In this document: one piece after another, positions 6,992 to 7,000 of the stretch
Layout: every line of letters begins with the position of its first letter
Numbering within the stretch: position 1 is the first letter of the stretch
Source of the DNA: an uncultured Bacteroidales bacterium
GTDB taxonomy: Bacteria; Bacteroidota; Bacteroidia; Bacteroidales; Bacteroidaceae
Length of the DNA stretch: 7,000 nt
NCBI GenBank assembly: GCA_945837185.1
Contig: CAMAMZ010000109.1
Coordinates: 1 to 7,000 of the forward strand
Reading direction: 5' to 3'
Notes under the pieces: model-generated
Database searches by the model: none
The model's input: the letters and a program-made list of their open reading frames with translations, nothing else
What the model was told of the DNA's origin: nothing
Program-made: the position numbers and the translations under genes

Positions 6992-7000
6992 AGGAAGGGT

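Noticed and set aside
6877..6999. Minus-strand frame open from the right edge to a TAA at 6879-6877, possibly the tail of an upstream gene
   Set aside because: About 40 codons with no recognisable motif, and a neighbouring frame is also open for 15 codons from the edge. It cannot be told from chance without sequence to the right.
1..7000. Search for CRISPR arrays, insertion sequences, tRNA or rRNA genes and integrase sites
   Set aside because: No regularly spaced repeats, transposase motifs, terminal inverted repeats, tRNA cloverleaf or rRNA-like sequence was seen; the window is almost fully occupied by the five genes.

Overview
The window looks like chromosomal DNA from a member of the Bacteroidota, most likely order Bacteroidales. 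The evidence is a SusC/SusD-type outer-membrane uptake pair, an ECF sigma factor with a FecR-type anti-sigma factor whose C-terminal domain is of the Bacteroidota type, and a promoter matching the Bacteroides consensus (TAnnTTTG with an upstream TTG element). Genes lack strong Shine-Dalgarno sites, apart from one AAAGGA. I cannot assign a genus.

All five genes lie on the minus strand, so transcription runs from right to left. At the right edge (about 6832-7000) is AT-rich, apparently non-coding DNA with a small 9-bp direct repeat. Next come an ECF sigma factor (6753-6259, GTG start), a FecR-like anti-sigma factor (6223-5183), and a 144-bp AT-rich gap with two 14-bp palindromes. These are followed by a 1106-residue SusC-like TonB-dependent transporter with an N-terminal STN signalling domain (5038-1718), a SusD-like surface lipoprotein (1686-259), and the first 65 codons of another lipoprotein (197 to beyond the left edge) that resembles DUF4843 proteins.

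Together this is a self-contained trans-envelope signalling and uptake locus. SusD and the third lipoprotein would capture a ligand at the cell surface, and SusC would import it using TonB energy. The periplasmic STN domain of SusC would touch the FecR protein, which would then free the sigma factor to transcribe susC-susD and the genes after them. No degrading enzyme lies in the window, so the substrate (glycan, peptide or other) cannot be read from it.

The general architecture is well known. The most unusual details are a TonB-box-like motif in the periplasmic linker of the anti-sigma factor, visible similarity between the anti-sigma C-terminus and the STN domain of the partner transporter, and a hairpin in the fecR-susC gap that could be a terminator or an attenuator.
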